Shown: positions 35,216-48,147, counted from the stretch's first letter. The stretch is DNA of 64,000 nucleotides from Lunularia cruciata (GCA_948567375.1 OX419758.1:32431001-32495000), one strand, 5' to 3'. The notes: generated by a model from the letters alone, not told the origin. Translations and numbers: made by a program.

Positions 35216-35955
35216 TTAAAATGATCTATTAAGGTGTTTTATCATTTCTTTGCCATTTTTGTTGCATTGCTTTATTTGGTTGGATGTTGTATGTGGGTTT
35301 GTGCACTAAGTTTGTGAGGAGTTGGGATTGTGAGGTGCACACCCTGGTCGGTAAAGAGGAGGCATTTCACATTGACTTTAGAAGGGATTAGATATGCATT
35401 TGCTTTGGTCACCAAGAGCATAGGGAAGACAAGTTGTGTGCTTAATGGATTGGTACAAGATTGGTTTTGATTTGTGATTTCACGTCCAAGAGATACTTGG
35501 TGAGGAAGTGCATGTACCCTACATGGAGTCCATTTTTCCAATGTTATCTTCAGTTTTCCTTCCAAGGCATGTTATCTTACATGTGAAGACCAAGGTGGTA
35601 GGAGTGAACAAGCATTATGATTGGGTTGAGTTGATGCTACTTGCAGTTGAGGTGGAGTTGGTGTACTTGCAAAAGTGGGTCAGACATCTAGATGGTAATT
35701 GTTTCAAGCAAAGCTTTGTGGGACAATCTCTCACCCACATTTTCATGGAGAGTAGAGTCATGGGTGAGGAGGAGGTTGCATATGATAGCACATAGGTGGG
35801 CGGAGTAAGCAAGGTTGAGAATGACCAAGAAGAGTTTGAGTGAGAGATAGAGTAGATCTTTTATGAAAATTGCATGTTTTCATCTATATGACCCTTAACT
35901 CTTGTCAAAAAAAACTATGTTTCTTAAGTGTCTAATTATTTATATTGAAAACTTA
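35216..35955. other. Unassigned DNA
   Basis: No recognised gene. A 95-codon plus frame (35508-35795) is overlapped by minus frames and lacks motifs. The last five bases, ACTTA, are the left target duplication of the following LTR. Confidence 0.4.
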
Positions 35956-36192
35956 TGTGGTACCCACATTTTTTGGTTTTTTTTGTTTTGTTAACATTTT
36001 GAAGAAGAAGTGAGTTGGTAAAGCCAAAGGAGGGCTAAACGGGGAAGAAATGTGAAGAAGAGTATGTTTGGCATAAACCCAAAGTTGACTTTGGGTCAAG
36101 TCCAAAGGACTTGGGTTAGACAAGATAAATACAAAGACAAGGACTTTGTATTGGGTTACGCAACTTGATCCAAAGACCCTCTAACAACTTCT

Positions 36193-38802
36193 TTGGGGTC
36201 TGCTAATCAAGAAAGTACACAAGAAGAAAGTGACTACCTTGGGACCAAGAAGTTCTTGACAATGACAAGAAACAACTTCATAGAATTAGTGAGTGGCACA
36301 AAGCAACAACTGAAGAATGACCAATCAGAAAAGGACTATAATTTCAATGAGGAAGCACTACAATGTCTAGATGTTATCATGTTCCTATTTAGAGTCAACC
36401 TGAAGGAATGCAAATTTTGAATATGCAAGAAGAGTGGGTTAGAATATCAAGTACAATCTTTCACAAGAAGAGAGTGAGGAAACACATAGTGGCCTTGATA
36501 GTGAGTAAGCAAAGTATGTTGAGGGGTCTTGCAATGCATAGATTATATGTAGTGTCAAGGATCAAGGTCTTATCGAGACTTTGCATCACTTTTTTTGGCC
36601 TGGATCTGGAATTTTAGTTTTCTAGGTTTCATGGCAAAGATCAATACAAGCGATTACAAGGATGGGCTAAATCACAAAGGGAAGAGAGGGAATCCGGCCT
36701 GATGGAATAAGTTGGATTGGAGCTTTTTCTTGGATAGAGAGGCAAAAGAGGTAGGGGGTACCATCTTCTATTGGGAGTGTGATGCATTGGAAGAAATTGC
36801 CAACGTGAATAATTCTTTTAATTGACCGTGCACCGAGAATGGGTATAAGGTGGATAGTTATAGAGACCCAATGCAAAGAGGAATCATGAGAATGATGATG
36901 GTGATGTTTAAGCCAGAGCAAACCACCCACATCATGATGCAAGCAGTCTTCTTTCATCAGATGTTTGTAGGAGAAGCAATGGATTGGGCAAAGTGTTTGC
37001 ATCAATAAGTGGAGTAGATGATTACAGGTTGGAGAATAGATATCCAACCACACTACTTAGTACCCTTTGCAGCTCACTTCTACTCTGGGCTGAATGTATT
37101 GACTTTGGAGGAGAGAAATAGAATGCAGTTGCACTTTCATCCAGATTTTTGCAAGGAGGCGGATGTGGATGAATGATATTACATGGAGCGGGTCAAGAAG
37201 GGGATGAGTATTACAAGAAGAGAGGAAAGGAGAGGATTGTAGCCATCAATATTCCTAGGCCAAGAAAGAGAGAAAAATCCAAAGGATGCATTGCATCAGT
37301 ACAGCCATAGAAGATGCAAAAACCTAATCCAAAGGTAGTGTTGGTGAAGGTAAAAGAATCAACTCGAGAGGAGGAGGAATCAAAAGGAGAAACCGAGTTG
37401 AAGGGAAAAGCCTTGAGAAGAGAAGAAGAGTTCACACTGCAAAGTGAGGAGTCAAGCAGTGGCAGCAAAGGCAAGGCTGAGGTTTAGCAAACAATAGGAA
37501 GAGTTGTGGAAGCAAAGAAGACAAGTCCGGAGGTATCCACTATCAAGCAAGGACGTGAGAAGGAAGAACAAGGTATCTTGGTGTGTCCAAGAGGTGCCAA
37601 AGGGAAGAGAAGTGCTCAAGTAGTCAACATTGGACCTAGTAAGGTTACCACCAAGGAGGAGGAGAGCTTAGATGAAGATACAAAGATTGCATCTTTGGGG
37701 TAAGGTGCCAGTGGAGGAGTTACCTAAAGAGGGCAAAGACATCAGGGCCAATAATAGGCAGTATGATGGATTGGAGTATCTCTCAAAGGTAGTATGTCCC
37801 TTTTTGATGTTTTTGTAGCAAAAGAAAGAAAAGATGGCAAGTGCTAATCTGGATGTGAAGGACAAGCTAACAGTTGTGACGAAGTGGAGTGAGTAGACCT
37901 TGTTGTTGAGAAGTAAGCTAACTAAAGTGGAAATGGAAGCCAAAGAACTTTGGGTGGAGGAAATTCTTTGCGTTAAGCACTTAGAACCGATGATGAAGGA
38001 TTTGGTGAAGTGTTGGGAGGAAGGAAAGGAGAAAAAACGTTGGTCAAAGTGTTGAAGAGAGATATTGCTCATGCACGAGTGGAGATAATACATTCAAAGG
38101 CAAGCACATCAGTGATGGAGCATGAGTTGGAGGGTCTAAGAAAGAAAGCAGCTGATAAAGATCAAGCCTGGCAACAAGAGTTAACATAGCATAGTCAAGA
38201 GGAAGAACAATTGTGAGGATTATTGAGAGTAGCGGAAGAACAAAGCGTGTTGAATCAGCAAGAGAAGGAGGTGATGAAAGTTGAATTTGAGGACAAATTG
38301 CAGATGTATCACAATGAGTTGGAGGAAAAGAGAAAGAAAGAGAGGGTAGAACCAGTGGTAGAATCCCATGTAATAGGAGTAGTTGTAAATGAGATGAAGG
38401 CACTACTTAGCACGGACGTTGAAGGGAAGTTGGAGGAAGCCAGATTGCATGAGTTACAGTTATTGGTGCAAGAGACAAGAGGAAGAAGAAGGACAAAAAT
38501 TTGAACCATTTGTTGATTTGACTATGAGATTGTGTAGATAGGAGGTTGTTAGAGGTGAAGACAATGTTTTTCTCAGATTAGATCTTGTTAGAATAGACTT
38601 GGATAGACTTCATAGTGAGGTAAAATTAGCAAAGTCTGAAGTAGCAGAAGTAGGAGTGCAAGTGTCTTTCGGTGAGTTACTTGAGACAATAGAAAGGAAT
38701 GGGTCAATAGATAATGATGTAGACAGAGTAGATAGGAGTGCAAATGTATTTTTTAGTGAAGAAATAGTAGAACTAGAAGAGTTAGGAGTGGAAATAAGGT
38801 AG
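36193..38802 (+). pseudogene. U3-encoded reading frame in solo LTR B
   Basis: Decayed coding region occupying most of U3. Open pieces are 36193-36420 (EEALQCLDVIMFLFRVNLKE), 36408-36617, a basic segment near 37500-37700 (KKTSPEVSTIKQGREKEEQG), 38223-38504 (EVMKVEFEDKLQMYHNELEE, heptad-like, probable coiled coil) and 38599-38802 (EVGVQVSFGELLE). Each has a counterpart in the LTR of element B in the same order and orientation, so the two inherit one ancestral gene of roughly 800-900 codons. An intermediate block near 36890-36980 (MFKPEQTTHIM ... AVFFHQMF) is also shared. No known catalytic motif is seen; function unknown. Confidence 0.6.
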
Positions 38803-38995
38803 ACCCAAGGAAGGAGAAATACTTGAAGGAACATTGAGTTTAGAAGTCAAAGTTGAGGTTGACATCATATCGGATTAGTAATAAAATTGAGATCTGAAGA
38901 GGTAGATATGAAGAGATGCATTGTCATTTTGGATCTATAGGTTAGTAAAGTTGTTGTAGAATGGTATTTTTGTTAGTAATTGTTGATTGCTTCAC

Positions 38996-39008
38996 TATTT
39001 AAAGGAGG
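38996..39008 (+). promoter_or_regulatory. TATA-like box of family B LTR
   Basis: TATTTAAAGGAGG, followed by NATTTGCARTG, is identical in the solo LTR and in the element B LTR (minus, 9291-9298). It is the best candidate for the U3/R promoter and places the reading frame upstream, in U3. Confidence 0.55.
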
Positions 39009-39889
39009 TATTTGCAATGTGTTGTTGTTCAATGTTCATTATTCCTGAGAATAGATAAAGCAAAGTGCTGATCTCAATGCTCGTTGCTTGAACTTAATTT
39101 TGAGTATCAATTTTGTGGTTTTGTTTGTGAGTGTTGGGAGAATTTCAAAGTGCAAGTCAGTGTGCTTGTTGGATGTTGGATTTTGCAACCTTGATCTTCA
39201 TTCTGTGTGTTTGATCCTGAGTGGATATCAATCGGAGTAATGCCTTGACAGATCTAAGAGGAATTGTAGTGTTGGTAGTACTCTACATTTGTGAGTGCAA
39301 TGTGGAGTTGATGTGAAGAAATTTTGATTGAGGAAGTTGTGCCTTTAGTGGAGTGGTGGAACACAATTCTGAGGCAAACTTGTTTTATAGCAAAATGGCC
39401 ATTTTTGGCAAGGATTGAATCATCACAATCAAGATTGTTTGAAAATATTTGATGGAGTTGTGATTAAGGAGTGTTAATTTGTGATGAGACTTTGATCAGT
39501 GCTTGTTACTCTCTTTTGGGTGTAGTTTCTACTTGAGAGTTTAAAGATGCAACCAAGAAGAACTGTTTGTTACCATTTGACTTTGTATTTGACCAATTCT
39601 TAATTGGATCTTTACGGGAATAAAACTCTACTTACCTAATTACCGCAAAAGTGATACTTGTTGGGTTGTCACAACTTAGACTTAAGTGTCCCTATGGTTT
39701 ATATTGGACAGCTAAAACCTTTATGAAAAGTAGAGTTTGTTTTGATATGTTAAACTCTTACTTGAATATTTATGCATTTGTGTACATGTCAAAAACCAAT
39801 GTTTATCCCTTAATGCCATTTTTTTGCTTTAGATGACCCCTTACCCTATGTTGTAGTTTTTGAGCACCTTCTACCCCACTTGCCTCCAC

Positions 39890-40475
39890 AAAGGCAAAGA
39901 GAGAGAGGATCATTTCACGCCTACAAAGAGTACTAGAGTCAAGAGATTAGTAGGGAATACTAGAATTGAGGGATTGGTTGAGCTAGAGCCTACTCTAGTA
40001 GGAGCATAAGGATCATTTTAGAGCTATTGAGTGGACTAGTGTCAATAGATTAGCTTGATTAGATCACATTCTATCCAAGCTTCAAGATCATGTCAAAGCT
40101 ACCAAGAGGACTAGAGTGGAGAGATTAGCCTAGCTAAAGTGCACTTTAGTGGAGCACAAGGATCATTTCAAAACTACAAAGAGGACTAGATTGGAGAGAT
40201 TAGCCTAGCTGAAGTGCACTCTAGAGAAGCGCAAGGATTTTTTCAGAGCTATAACAAGGACTAAAGTGGAGAGATTGATTGAGTTAAGCTTGTGTCTTGC
40301 CAAGAGATGGCCGCCAAGGAGATGAGGACTATGGAGGAGTTTTATGCTTGAGAGTTGACTGTTATGGAGAGTACTAGAGTCAAGAGATGGGCCAAGTTAG
40401 ATAGGCTTGTGTCTCATTGAGAGGTGTTTGCCAAGGAGATGAGGACTATGGAGGAGTTTTATGCTTGAGAGTTGA
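39890..40475 (+). repeat. Tandem repeats, probable former coiled-coil coding
   Basis: From about 39910 to 40280, units of roughly 75 bp recur (AAGGATCATTTCAAAGCTACAAAG..., GAGAGATTAGCCTAGCT, AGTGCACT). From 40284 to 40475 a different unit of about 113 bp is repeated twice (GCTTGTGTCT ... AAGGAGATGAGGACTATGGA). Translation gives Lys/Arg/Glu-rich peptides such as KRTRLERLA, interrupted by stops, so this may be a degraded repetitive protein gene. Confidence 0.6.
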
Positions 40476-42430
40476 CTATTACAACAAATATGTTAAAGAA
40501 GTCTCAATGAGCTTATGAGTAGTTTGAGGGATGGACATAGTGATCAATATGCAAACTCAAATGCACATTGTATTGAGTGGCACTTATGAGAGTCAAATGG
40601 AGCATATAGAGAGTGTCACTTGGGAGACTTAGATAGCAAGTATAGAGAGCATTACTCATAAGTCTAGGAGAGAGCTCAATGTTCTTACATCCAACATGAT
40701 GTTATATCCTGGAGACCTTGAGTGGCTTGAAGAGAAGAGTATGATAGTATTTTGTGAGCTATCTCATCTTTGGGTGTTGAGATAGAGATGAGTAGCACTA
40801 GACAATTTATTCCATGGATCATTTATGCTCAGGACACCAGGAGTCTGATTTTGGTAATGGATCTTAGCTGTTTTATAGATATTATGTGGGATACTAGTCC
40901 TATTTTTGTACACACAAGCACGTGCCTCATGACCTTGCTTGATGCAACGGATGGATATAAGGATAGGTATGAGATTCACATATAGGCCTTATGGTGCATT
41001 TATAGCTCTAGATTTATGCTTTGAAGATATATTGCTAATTGATAGTGTTGTCGTTCCTTATTGTAAGAACCATCCTCCTAGAGCTATTCACCCTCTAGCA
41101 TTTACTCCTTTTTTCACAAGATCCATAGATTTATATACCTCATCTTGGGACCTATTGAGAGCTCTCTAAGTTAGATTATGCTCCAATACCTATTATAGAC
41201 TTCCTTAGATCAGAGTGGAGTTCAGCTCATCTTAGAAATTATAGTGCGGATATATAAATGAGCTTGGCTATATCTTTTCAAGATCTACCTCTCCATCAAG
41301 TTGAGTCGGATTGGATGTGGAGATATAGTCTAGTATGGGTCCAAAGACATATATTTAGATGCCTTGTGATGCATTAGAGTGTACTAGAGTAGAGTACTAT
41401 TACATCTCCTCATCATATTTGTAAATATCAATATATGAGAGCAAAAGCCATTCTGGGAACGGTTTATCCCAAACTCATGGAATGCGAATGATCAATAACC
41501 AAGATATACATGATTCATGATGCTAGAATAGTGATAAATCCATAAGGTAGAATGCATCAAATGTAACCTAAAGCAAATGCATAATTGAAACAAATTGAGA
41601 ACAACATATATCTAATGGACTAGCAAACAACATGAAATTGAGAACATCTATGCAAAAGATTGCAAGAAATAGGAAACATTGTGTAATAGACCGCCAACAA
41701 GCAATGCACAAATGATAAAAAATAAAAAATGTGGGTTGGAGTTGGGTAGGAACATTGTGGACATAAGAAGTCAAACCATGAATCAGGCAAAGAGCAAAGG
41801 AAAAATAATAGGGAGGGAATTAGCTAGGGAATGGAAGAAAGGAACAATGCAACAACTTATGGATGGTGTGACCACAAAGACATGTCAAAGTGTGACATGG
41901 TAATGAGAGGAAAGCAAAAGATGATAGGATATAAAATATATCATGACAAGTGCTATGGACGCTTGAGTCTTGGGATACTAAACAGCAAAGGGAATCAAAA
42001 GGCAGCCATAATAAACCTCCATAAAAACACATGCAACTTCATCAGTGCCTCACATAGTGCCAAAGTAGCTAAGCAAGTGTCAGTAACCCTTGTACTGAGT
42101 TCCTGCTCAAAAACTCATGAGTGCCAAGGAAAACTTGGTGGCTTCCCTGAAGTGTCACTCGTAAGAAGTGGGAATGTCAAAAAATTGAAGAATAGAAGTG
42201 GAAATGTGGAAAGAAAGAGCAAATAGAAATACAAACACATAAATAAATGCATGAGTTTCAGCCACATAATGAGGGTCAAGCAAGAAAGAAAAAAATCAAC
42301 ATGAGTAAGAGAAGGGAAGGAATCAAGACATAATTGATGGATCCCTAAAAATCATAAACATCCATTTATAAAGAGAAAATCCAAAGACACAACAATGAGA
42401 AATTGTCAAGCAGAGGTTTGTTTTTTTATA
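40476..42430. other. Unassigned DNA
   Basis: No recognised genes. Open frames of 65-130 codons (for example 41831-42226 plus) overlap opposing frames and show no family motifs. Confidence 0.4.
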
Positions 42431-42433
42431 TAT

Positions 42434-42445
42434 AGAGAGAGAGAG

Positions 42446-42514
<69 letters not shown>
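42434..42514. repeat. Compound (AG)n(TA)n microsatellite
   Basis: (AG)8 from 42434 to about 42450, then an uninterrupted (TA)32 from 42451 to 42514. Confidence 0.97.
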
Positions 42515-42516
<2 letters not shown>

Positions 42517-42764
42517 TATTTGTTCACTTGATGTGGTATAATGGCCACTTATTATTCTTGAAATGCATAGAGCATAGACTATGTTGTTTTGGTTTAGTCT
42601 CATGTCAATGTGCAATTTGGTGAATATTATTATAAGAGTGTTGAAGAATTTTAATATATTTTAATAATTTCACATCACTTTAATTATTTTGTTAAATTAT
42701 GCTAATTTATTTATTTATAAATGTTGTTTTATGGCTAAACCTTGAGTTATTTTTTCCAAATCCA

Positions 42765-42990
42765 CAAGCAAAGCCCCAAAGATACAAGAAAAGCCCTAAA
42801 GACCTGAGCAAAGCCTTGAAGACACAAGGGCAGCCTAGAAGTAGCAAACAAAGCACAAAAAGTAACAAGTGATTCCCCTAGGGTGTGAGCATAGCCCCAT
42901 TTTGGGGCAAGCAGGATCAATTTCCAAGGAGCAGACCCAAAAGAATATGGGCAAAGCCTACTAGTAGACAAGCAAGGGTGGTAGGGTGAG
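42765..42990. repeat. Degenerate GCAAAGCC-type repeat array, copy 2
   Basis: Variants of GCAAAGCCYYRAAGA recur (AAGCAAAGCCCCAAAG, AGAAAAGCCCTAAAG, GAGCAAAGCCTTGAAG, GGGCAAAGCCTACTAG), similar to the array at 34745-35215. Confidence 0.6.
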
Positions 42991-43199
42991 CAAACTCCCA
43001 ATGTAATCAACAATCCAATGGACAATGCATCAATGGCAAAAACAAGTAGAACCTTGCAGAGGAATGAAATACCATAACTAAAACCCATCTTCAAGCAATT
43101 CACTACACCTTACTACCCACCCATGCATGCAATTATAGAGAATAAATAAAATTTCATATCATCAGAAATTTGGGGAACAATCAACCTAATGCTAACATT

Positions 43200-43620
43200 C
43201 TATAATTTGAATTGCAATGGCTATTCATATGCACTAGAAATAAATAAAGATTCATTATCACTACACTCAATCTACAAGGGCTACAATCTAGATCACTCCT
43301 ACTAGAAGTTTGTGCAAGTTGTGCATATATTTTTGGTAACATAGTCATTATGCTCTTGATTTCATAGGGTGTTTTTCCTTGTCTAGCTAATTCCAAAGTC
43401 TTTGCATAAAACCATTTTGCTTTAGCATTTCTTTCTTTAAAGTTCTATCTCCAGGTTTTGGATTTGCATTTGGCTTCAATTTTTACTCTCAATTGTGCAA
43501 TCTTGGTCAAATTTTGAGCCCTGATCTTTGTTAATTTACATTGTTCCTTGGCCTCTAGCAAATTCATCTTAAGTTTTGTATGGCTATCCATGTCATACAC
43601 AAATGAAGATAGGGTAGGGA
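43200..43620 (-). pseudogene. Relic of a Lys/Glu-rich (coiled-coil-like) protein
   Basis: On the minus strand a frame reads from near 43600 (DMDSHTKLKMNLLEAKEQ) through KIRAQNLTKIAQLRVKIEAK, one stop near 43440, then AKWFYAKTLELARQGKTPYE and on to about 43280. The continuity over some 110 codons with a single stop suggests former coding sequence, perhaps a retroelement structural protein. No domain is recognised. Confidence 0.35.
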
Positions 43621-45800
43621 TTTGGATTCATCTTTGGATTTAATTTTGAGGATTTTCTCCTCTTCTATGATGTTTCTTGTCATTGTATGGCTCCTCTATC
43701 TACTCCCACTTTGAATGAAATTTCTATACCTCTTGCTCTTGAAATTTTGATTTCTCTTACTCCTCCTATTGGAATTTCTTCTTGGGCTCTTGGAGTTTAA
43801 GATTGTCCTCAACCTCCTTTATCCGGTCAAACCTCTCTTGGGTGCTTGGAATTGAAAATAGAAATGAATCGGTTGTATTAAATGGGAATCCTTGTGAAGA
43901 ACTTGAATGGGATGGGTTGAAGAGAAATGCTTGTCAAACTTGTGAAATCTTTAATGTCATGGAGCAAAAATGCCTTAGGTGGGAAACAAAAAGTACCAGA
44001 TTGACCTCTTGTTTAAGATTACAAAAGGAACTACATGACAAATGTGTGGGAAGAATCACTTGAAGGCTATGTAAGTAGAACTAGTACGGGCCAACTTCTA
44101 TAACATTGGTGTGGGAATTTAAGCTTTGAGAATGTACATTATTCAAAGATAGGTATTAATTAAGACTTCAACAATGCTCTAACAAAGTCAAAGTATGTAC
44201 ATCTAGAGCAGAGCATCTTAGTGAGGAGAGCCAATTGGCATTTATGGTGTGAGCACGCAAAGGAGATGGCGGCCGTAGATAGAGAAGTGATAAGGGTAGA
44301 TAGAAAATTATTTTTAGGGTTAGATTAGCTATTTATGTGGGTGGCCTCCCTTTGTGGGCAATCTTCCAATTAGAATTTGTGGCAATAGAGGATTCTGTTG
44401 AAGGAAGATTCAATTGTCTTGTGATATCTCTGTTTTTGCCTATGAGCTAAGGCATGACCAATTGTAACTATAGGAATTGGTCTATTTTCCTTCAAAATTT
44501 GTACTATTGATCCAAGCCTAAGTATCAAAGTGACTTGGCTTAGTAAAGAGAACATTATTCTATAATAATTTTGTGTGTTGTATGAATGTACAAGTGCAGT
44601 TTTTGCTCATTTATGTATGCTATGTTATGAATTAGTGCTCCTCAAGTACTCATCGCACTAATTGCTTAATTGGTAGGTTGTATAATAAACCTACCCATAG
44701 GAATCTAACACATGTTTAAGAAGGAACATACCAAGGCCAAAAGGCACAAGGTGGTGATAGATATGAGAGTTATCTCCAAGAGTAAGCGTCTACAAGAGAT
44801 TCCCATACCTTAGTGGATTTCCAACCAACTACAAAAATCTTGACTACAATTCCTCTCTGAGCCAAGTGAATTGCTAGTTGTGCAAGGACTACACTATTGT
44901 TGCCTTTTTCTCGCAGCATATTGTATTCCATGCTATCAGATTGTACTAACCCAACTGAAAATTGACAAAGGAGTACCTTGTTGTACAATTTCCTTGTTCT
45001 CTTTGGGTTTATCTTTAGTTCTCATTTCATCCTCTATGATTGTTTTTTTAGAAAATAAGCGAAGGGATGTTTGGTCTACCCCCAAACAATACATCCATTT
45101 GATCAAAACAAGGACAAAGGTGATTTAGTTTATGATCTATGATTGTTCATTGTTGCCTAATCTCCTTCTCCATGAGAACTTCACTTGTATATTTATCTTT
45201 CCAATCCTGTGCCTCCTTATAGGATTTCATATACTGGGCCTATTTTTTCTGCAATTTCTCACTATTCATGGATCTCTTTCCAAATCTTACAAGAAATGTG
45301 GCTATGTAGCTGAATGCAGTACTCTTCTGAATTAGTTTCTTGCAAGTGCACCCATGTATCTGCTTGAAATACTTGGGGTCTTCCAAATAATCAATAACTT
45401 TTGAATAATGATGGAGTACCATTTTGAAATGATATTTGTTACATTTTGTTTTGCTATGCAACGAAGGAACAGATTGAGCAAAATTGAACAAATGAGCAGC
45501 ATGTGGTGGCACTTACGGTGGAACAATTGATACCATTTGCAAGAGATCTTGAAATCCAATGCTCTCAATTGGAGAGAGGTACTAGGATTTGAAGGGTGAT
45601 TCACAAATAAGGGAATCGGAGGCTCTATGTGGCAAGTAAGAGAGGAAGAGGGAATGGGAAGATGAGCATGACTTGTCATCCAAGAGTTTGTGTCCTCTAT
45701 TATTCACTAAACTCAATTCTATTTTGCAATCTCCTAGGTATATGTGAACACTTCAAGTTTGGTGAATTGCGTGTAAATATTTTTAAGTTGGCAGAAGGTT
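43621..45800. other. Unassigned DNA
   Basis: No supported gene. Several overlapping frames of 60-115 codons on both strands (43782-44063, 44871-45128, 45240-45679) have no recognisable motif and no shared neighbours. Confidence 0.4.
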
Positions 45801-47566
45801 AGTGAGGAGGTTTAGCGGTAATGTTGGCGCACATATGTCTTGGACTAAACAAAGTTCACAACAAAAGTTGCTACCGCCTAGTCTACTTCCGTGACTAAAT
45901 TACTACCACCCTGTCTAGTTTCTTTGCCACAACATGGCGCCCAAATTCTAAATCTAATTTCAGCACGAGAACATGGTGCCCAAACAAGTTTGCTTAATGA
46001 TGATTGTTAGTGATGTTTGCTTCCTTAATCTAAAAGTTCGAAGTACTTTGAACCAATAACCTTCATCAATAGCACACCTCTCATAATAGTCCTGACCATG
46101 CTTTCTGCTTGAGAATATGGTGCCCATCCAAGATCACCGGATTTCACCGGATGGAGTGAAATCCCGCATTTCAATTCAATTCCTTAGATTCTGACAAGTG
46201 GCGGGTTTTAGCAGTCCTTTGCATGAAACCATGACACGCGCATTGTTCATTAAACCTCTTTCCTTGAAATGCTCGCTTAATCCTTCCAGTATCCCTCACG
46301 TTACCTTGTGTACCGCGGACCCTAAACTGAAGCAGATCGAACACAAGTTATACAAAACGTTGATCCTTAAGTGTCTGTTTTATGGTCCCGTATAATTCTT
46401 TACTGGACTTTCCAGTTACCGTAGAGGTCAGGTCCTGTAAAACCATTCTTCAAACCCCCTGATCGATCCTCACGAGAACAATCATCTAATGTGATTCTTG
46501 TTCTGATACTCTAATTATGTGTGGACTATCCGAGGTAGATAGCAGTGACTAATAAGTGCAATAGAATAGAACAGATTTTTCATTCTGATGCTGTTAGGAC
46601 TTAGTTCCATTTACGTCCTAAATTTTATTCTTGTAAGACTTGCCATCGTTCTCATTTACTATGCGGGTCGCAATTTGTATTTGGATTTAAACAAATTCAC
46701 TCGTGTATGACCTGTCCACGCGTTGCATGGGACGTGCCATTAACAACCAATCTTACGACTAGATGTGCGGTCCAGGAGTCGCTTCTCAAAGGAATGCTTG
46801 AATTCGACGTGGTTAATACATTTGGTGGTCGTCATATTGTTCGTGGTCGCTTATTCAAGCACCAATGAACGTTCTTATGGAAAATGATTGGGGGGTTTCG
46901 ATTAGCGTTTCAGTTAAAGTTATGAAGGATTTCTACGCGTAAAATACTGATACCCATAAATATCCGGAAAAGTATTCAGGATACCCATAGAAGAAATCGA
47001 CTCAGAAATGAACAGTGCCATCAAACTTTTGATAGGTGTAAAGCTTTCTTATGAACTACAGATTTGGGCAAAATTTTCCTCATTAAATTCTAATTCATAA
47101 AAGATTATGGGTGACGGGTTTAGGGTTAAATCATGGGTCACCAAATTTTGTATGGTTGCTGATATTTTCCCATAAAATTCACATCCCCAATCACGCTCTC
47201 CATAAGGGCCTTCCGAAGAAATCGGTAAATTATTTTTACAAATTTCTACATGTAATGAGAAAACGCTAACTGAAACTCCCTATTGTGTCAAACCGTCTTC
47301 ACTCCCACAAGGCAAAATAATTCAGAATAGTCCGATTCTGCTGTGAAGACAATTGCAATTTCCTTTTTCTCTTGATCTTCATTGATCACTCTGTTGACAG
47401 TGTCTTGATCAATTGTGGACTAAAAATGTTTTCCTTTCATTACTTAGACAAAGTTTTCCTCTCGTCGCATGTGAATGCACTAGAACTCAGATTCTGGTCA
47501 GTATACAGCAGTTGACTGTCTTGTCCTTATTCTGCGAACAAGTGATTATCCCTGCATCGGATGTAT
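45800..47566. other. CG-retaining intergenic DNA
   Basis: From here base composition changes: CG dinucleotides become common (for example around 46240-46330 and 46700-46860). No exon or RNA gene was recognised. The 65-codon plus frame at 46198-46395 has no family match that I know. Confidence 0.45.
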
Positions 47567-47567
47567 T

Positions 47568-47930
47568 AAGGGGGGGTTTTCAGAAATAGTTACACTATGT
47601 TTCATAACTTTTCATATAGATAGTTACAGAGCATTGACTAAATGGGTATGGTGTGTGCCCGGAGGTAGAAAAGGTATAGGTGCTTAAGGTAGAAAAGGTA
47701 AAGGTGCTTTTGACTGGAACTCCTAAACATCCATAGTATAGCATCAGATTTTTATAAATGAAAGCAAATTGCATGTGATATACCATCTAATAATTTATGA
47801 AGCATTCATCTCCCTAAAGAGTTCATTAAAAATAGTTACAGAGTTCACTAAAAATAGTTACGAAAGTTTGTTGTTATTTATTATTATTTATCCCCTAGAC
47901 ATCCGTCAAACCTATTTCTGAAACCCCCTA
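47568..47930. mobile_element. MITE-like element
   Basis: About 360 bp bounded by terminal inverted repeats GGGGGGGTTTTCAGAAATAG (47570-47589) and CTATTTCTGAAACCCCC (47912-47928), with TA next to each end, suggesting a TA target duplication. Inside are two short tandem duplications (GGTAGAAAAGGTAWAGGTGCTT twice near 47665-47710; AGAGTTCAYTAAAAATAGTTAC twice near 47815-47865). It has no coding capacity. It resembles a non-autonomous DNA transposon; the superfamily is uncertain. Confidence 0.6.
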
Positions 47931-48147
47931 CCTTCTCCTTCTTGTCACCATTAACTTCGCATGCACGGGACCACGTAAACGATGACCGATTGTTAACATT
48001 TGAGTCATTGGCAATAATCATTGCTCCCATCGCAGGCCAAGGAGTTGCTGCATACGATATACGAGATAGTTTTCACTACTTTTTCTATTGTTTTCAGGAC
48101 CTTTATGGGTTGAAACGAAATATACAAGGACATGCTATGTAGGAATG

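Larger units (their letters stand above)
35956..39673 (+). repeat. Solo LTR, family B (3.7 kb), with perfect target duplication
   Basis: 3718-bp unit starting TGTGGTACCC and ending GTTGTCACA, flanked by ACTTA at 35951-35955 and 39674-39678. It has the same ends and length class as the element B 3' LTR (8629-11990) and aligns with it throughout. A TATTTAAAGGAGG box lies at 38996-39008, 670 bp before the end, matching the position in element B. The single unit with one target duplication shows that it arose by LTR-LTR recombination of a full-length element. U3 contains the frame described below. Confidence 0.9.

Noticed and set aside
45934-46130. Three copies of ATGGYGCCCA resembling a primer-binding site
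   Set aside because: The motif is short, no LTR end lies next to any copy, and the context is host-like DNA.
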